DNA from: JAABVD01 sp965204545
GTDB taxonomy: Bacteria; Verrucomicrobiota; Verrucomicrobiia; Opitutales; UBA2995
Direction: 5' to 3'
Assembly (NCBI GenBank): GCA_965204545.1
Contig: CBDBFA010000001.1
Span: forward strand, 62,001-126,000
Length of the DNA: 64,000 nucleotides
Under the pieces are notes generated by a model. That model searched no databases, was not told the origin of the DNA, and worked only from the letters and a program-made list of their open reading frames with translations. The translations under genes and the position numbers were made by a program. Shown here piece after piece: positions 63,153 to 64,000 of this stretch (positions are counted from its first letter, which is position 1; each line of letters opens with the position of its first letter).

Positions 63153-63428
63153 ATGAACCACATAATACCTCAGTACACCGGCTTCTTTTCAACCCTGTTT
63201 CACCTATAAAACATGGATGCACAGGATGTACATGATTTGGATAATCCGTGGTTTCTCCCCTATTCCAAATTCGCGCGCCCTGGCGCGCCTCTCTCCCTCT
63301 TTGCGCTTCTTTGCGAGCTTTGCGAGAGTCATCTTATCGACTCTTATCCGTGCTCATCCGTGTAATCCGTGGTTTTCACCTCAAAAAATGGATTTGCGCA
63401 CAGCCATCGGCGGGTAAAAATGGAGGTT
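63153..63428. repeat. Repeat-bearing divergent spacer
   Basis: Bases 63211-63240 carry an aacatggatgcacaggatg run, 63270-63285 a cgcgcgccctggcgcgc palindrome, 63290-63330 an inverted CGCAAAG run and 63345-63378 a gtgctcatccgtgtaatccg run. No promoter is clear for either flanking gene. Confidence 0.6.
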
Positions 63429-64000
63429 ATGAAACTTAAAAACTGGATACTCTACCCCGCCTGCGCCTTTTTCCTGAGTTTGGCCCTGAACGGAGCCGAC
63501 CGGAAGCCCAACATCATTTTGATTATGGCCGATGATGCCGGTTGGGAATGTTTCGGCAGTTACGGCGCCGTCGATTACCAGACCCCCCGCCTCGACCAAC
63601 TGGCCGCCGAGGGCTTGCGTTTCGATCATTGTTACTCTACCCCGCTCTGCACCCCTTCCCGGGTCAAAATAATGACCGGGCAATACAATTTCCGCAACTA
63701 CACCCATTTCGGCTACCTGAATCCACGCGATAAAACCTTCGGCCACCTGTTGCAGGAAAATGGATACCGGACGGCCATTGCCGGAAAGTGGCAACTGAAT
63801 GGTCTCTATGATCAACACCCCGGCCATCTGGACAAGACCAGGCCGCTCAAAGCGGGATTCCACGAGTCGCTTCTCTGGCAGGTGACCAAGGGCAAGGCGA
63901 AACGGGATGGAGGCGGTGAGCGCTATTGGAATGCCCCTTTGGAACACAACGGGGTAACCATTTCCAGCCAGACCAATCATGGAAAATATGGCCCCGACTT
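63429..64000 (+). CDS. Sulfatase, truncated by the window end
   Basis: 190 residues are visible. A signal peptide ends near ALNGADR (23). The metal site is in IILIMADDAG (D35, D36) and the formylglycine motif is C74-T-P-S-R78, followed by GQYNFRNY. This is an arylsulfatase-like S1 member. The ATG at 63429 has GGAGG but only two bases away; the ATG at 63420 is the alternative start. The gene runs off the end of the window. Confidence 0.88.
   Translation, partial: MKLKNWILYPACAFFLSLALNGADRKPNIILIMADDAGWECFGSYGAVDYQTPRLDQLAAEGLRFDHCYSTPLCTPSRVKIMTGQYNFRNYTHFGYLNPRDKTFGHLLQENGYRTAIAGKWQLNGLYDQHPGHLDKTRPLKAGFHESLLWQVTKGKAKRDGGGERYWNAPLEHNGVTISSQTNHGKYGPD

Overview
The window is a gene-dense bacterial chromosome segment of about 55 protein genes and two tRNA genes. 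No rRNA, CRISPR array, transposase or phage gene was recognised. The gene content points to the PVC superphylum, most likely Verrucomicrobiota and perhaps the Opitutae: secreted DUF1501, DUF1549/DUF1553 and DUF1800 proteins, formylglycine sulfatases, PQQ-like beta-propellers, TonB receptors, a LepB with a very long insertion, and intergenic space filled with short dispersed repeats. The lineage is an inference from gene families, not from a marker-gene tree.

Layout. 1-808: truncated GT2 glycosyltransferase. 1063-5132: secreted DUF1549/DUF1553 and DUF1501 pair. 5199-5879: small membrane export-type protein. 6229-7740: sulfatase. 7793-10386: superoxide dismutase, TadA, IF-1 and cysteine synthase. 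10479-15866: a six-gene sugar operon. 16024-17415: SRPBCC-SDR fusion. 17475-20483: TRAP transporter. 20535-24053: DUF1800 and DUF1501 pair. 24117-28246: methyltransferase, YhaM-like nuclease, MgtE and a phosphatase. 28288-32161: hypothetical gene, RpoN, IscA-type protein and FabV. 32461-33203: 75-residue membrane protein and a CAU tRNA. 33361-38718: two tandem paralogous TonB receptors. 39240-40751: sigma-54 activator. 40827-48006: GalE, MalQ, LepB, LepA and FabD. 48651-50898: dapA-dapB-ruvA with ATGA overlaps. 51187-52412: ECF sigma factor and probable anti-sigma. 53079-53154: tRNA-Lys. 53228-59731: CbiX-like, Pal, M20 dipeptidase, M48 protease, PurH and a small membrane protein. 60186-63152: two PQQ-like propellers. 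63429-64000: start of a second sulfatase.

The most coherent functional unit is the operon at 10479-15866. A FucU/RbsD mutarotase, a plant-type L-galactose dehydrogenase, a COG3618 lactonase, an LgoD-like L-galactonate dehydrogenase and a UxaE-like tagaturonate epimerase spell out L-galactose to D-fructuronate in one transcription unit. A sugar-isomerase-fold protein in the operon has no assigned step. L-galactose is a red-algal galactan sugar, which fits the sulfatases nearby and a probably marine or algal-polymer lifestyle.

The most unusual non-coding signal is a structured dispersed element with three copies: 28820-29045, a deleted copy at 44987-45067, and 59841-60021. It has a long terminal inverted repeat, an internal stem, a small hairpin and a conserved core. 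Two copies sit within a few bases of the stop codon of a minus-strand gene. Around it lies a wider set of intergenic repeats: GATCNN hexamer runs, CGCAAAG-type runs, CGCAGAT-type runs, GC-rich palindromes and a 115-bp duplicated block. One of these appears to have been read into the C-terminus of a dipeptidase.
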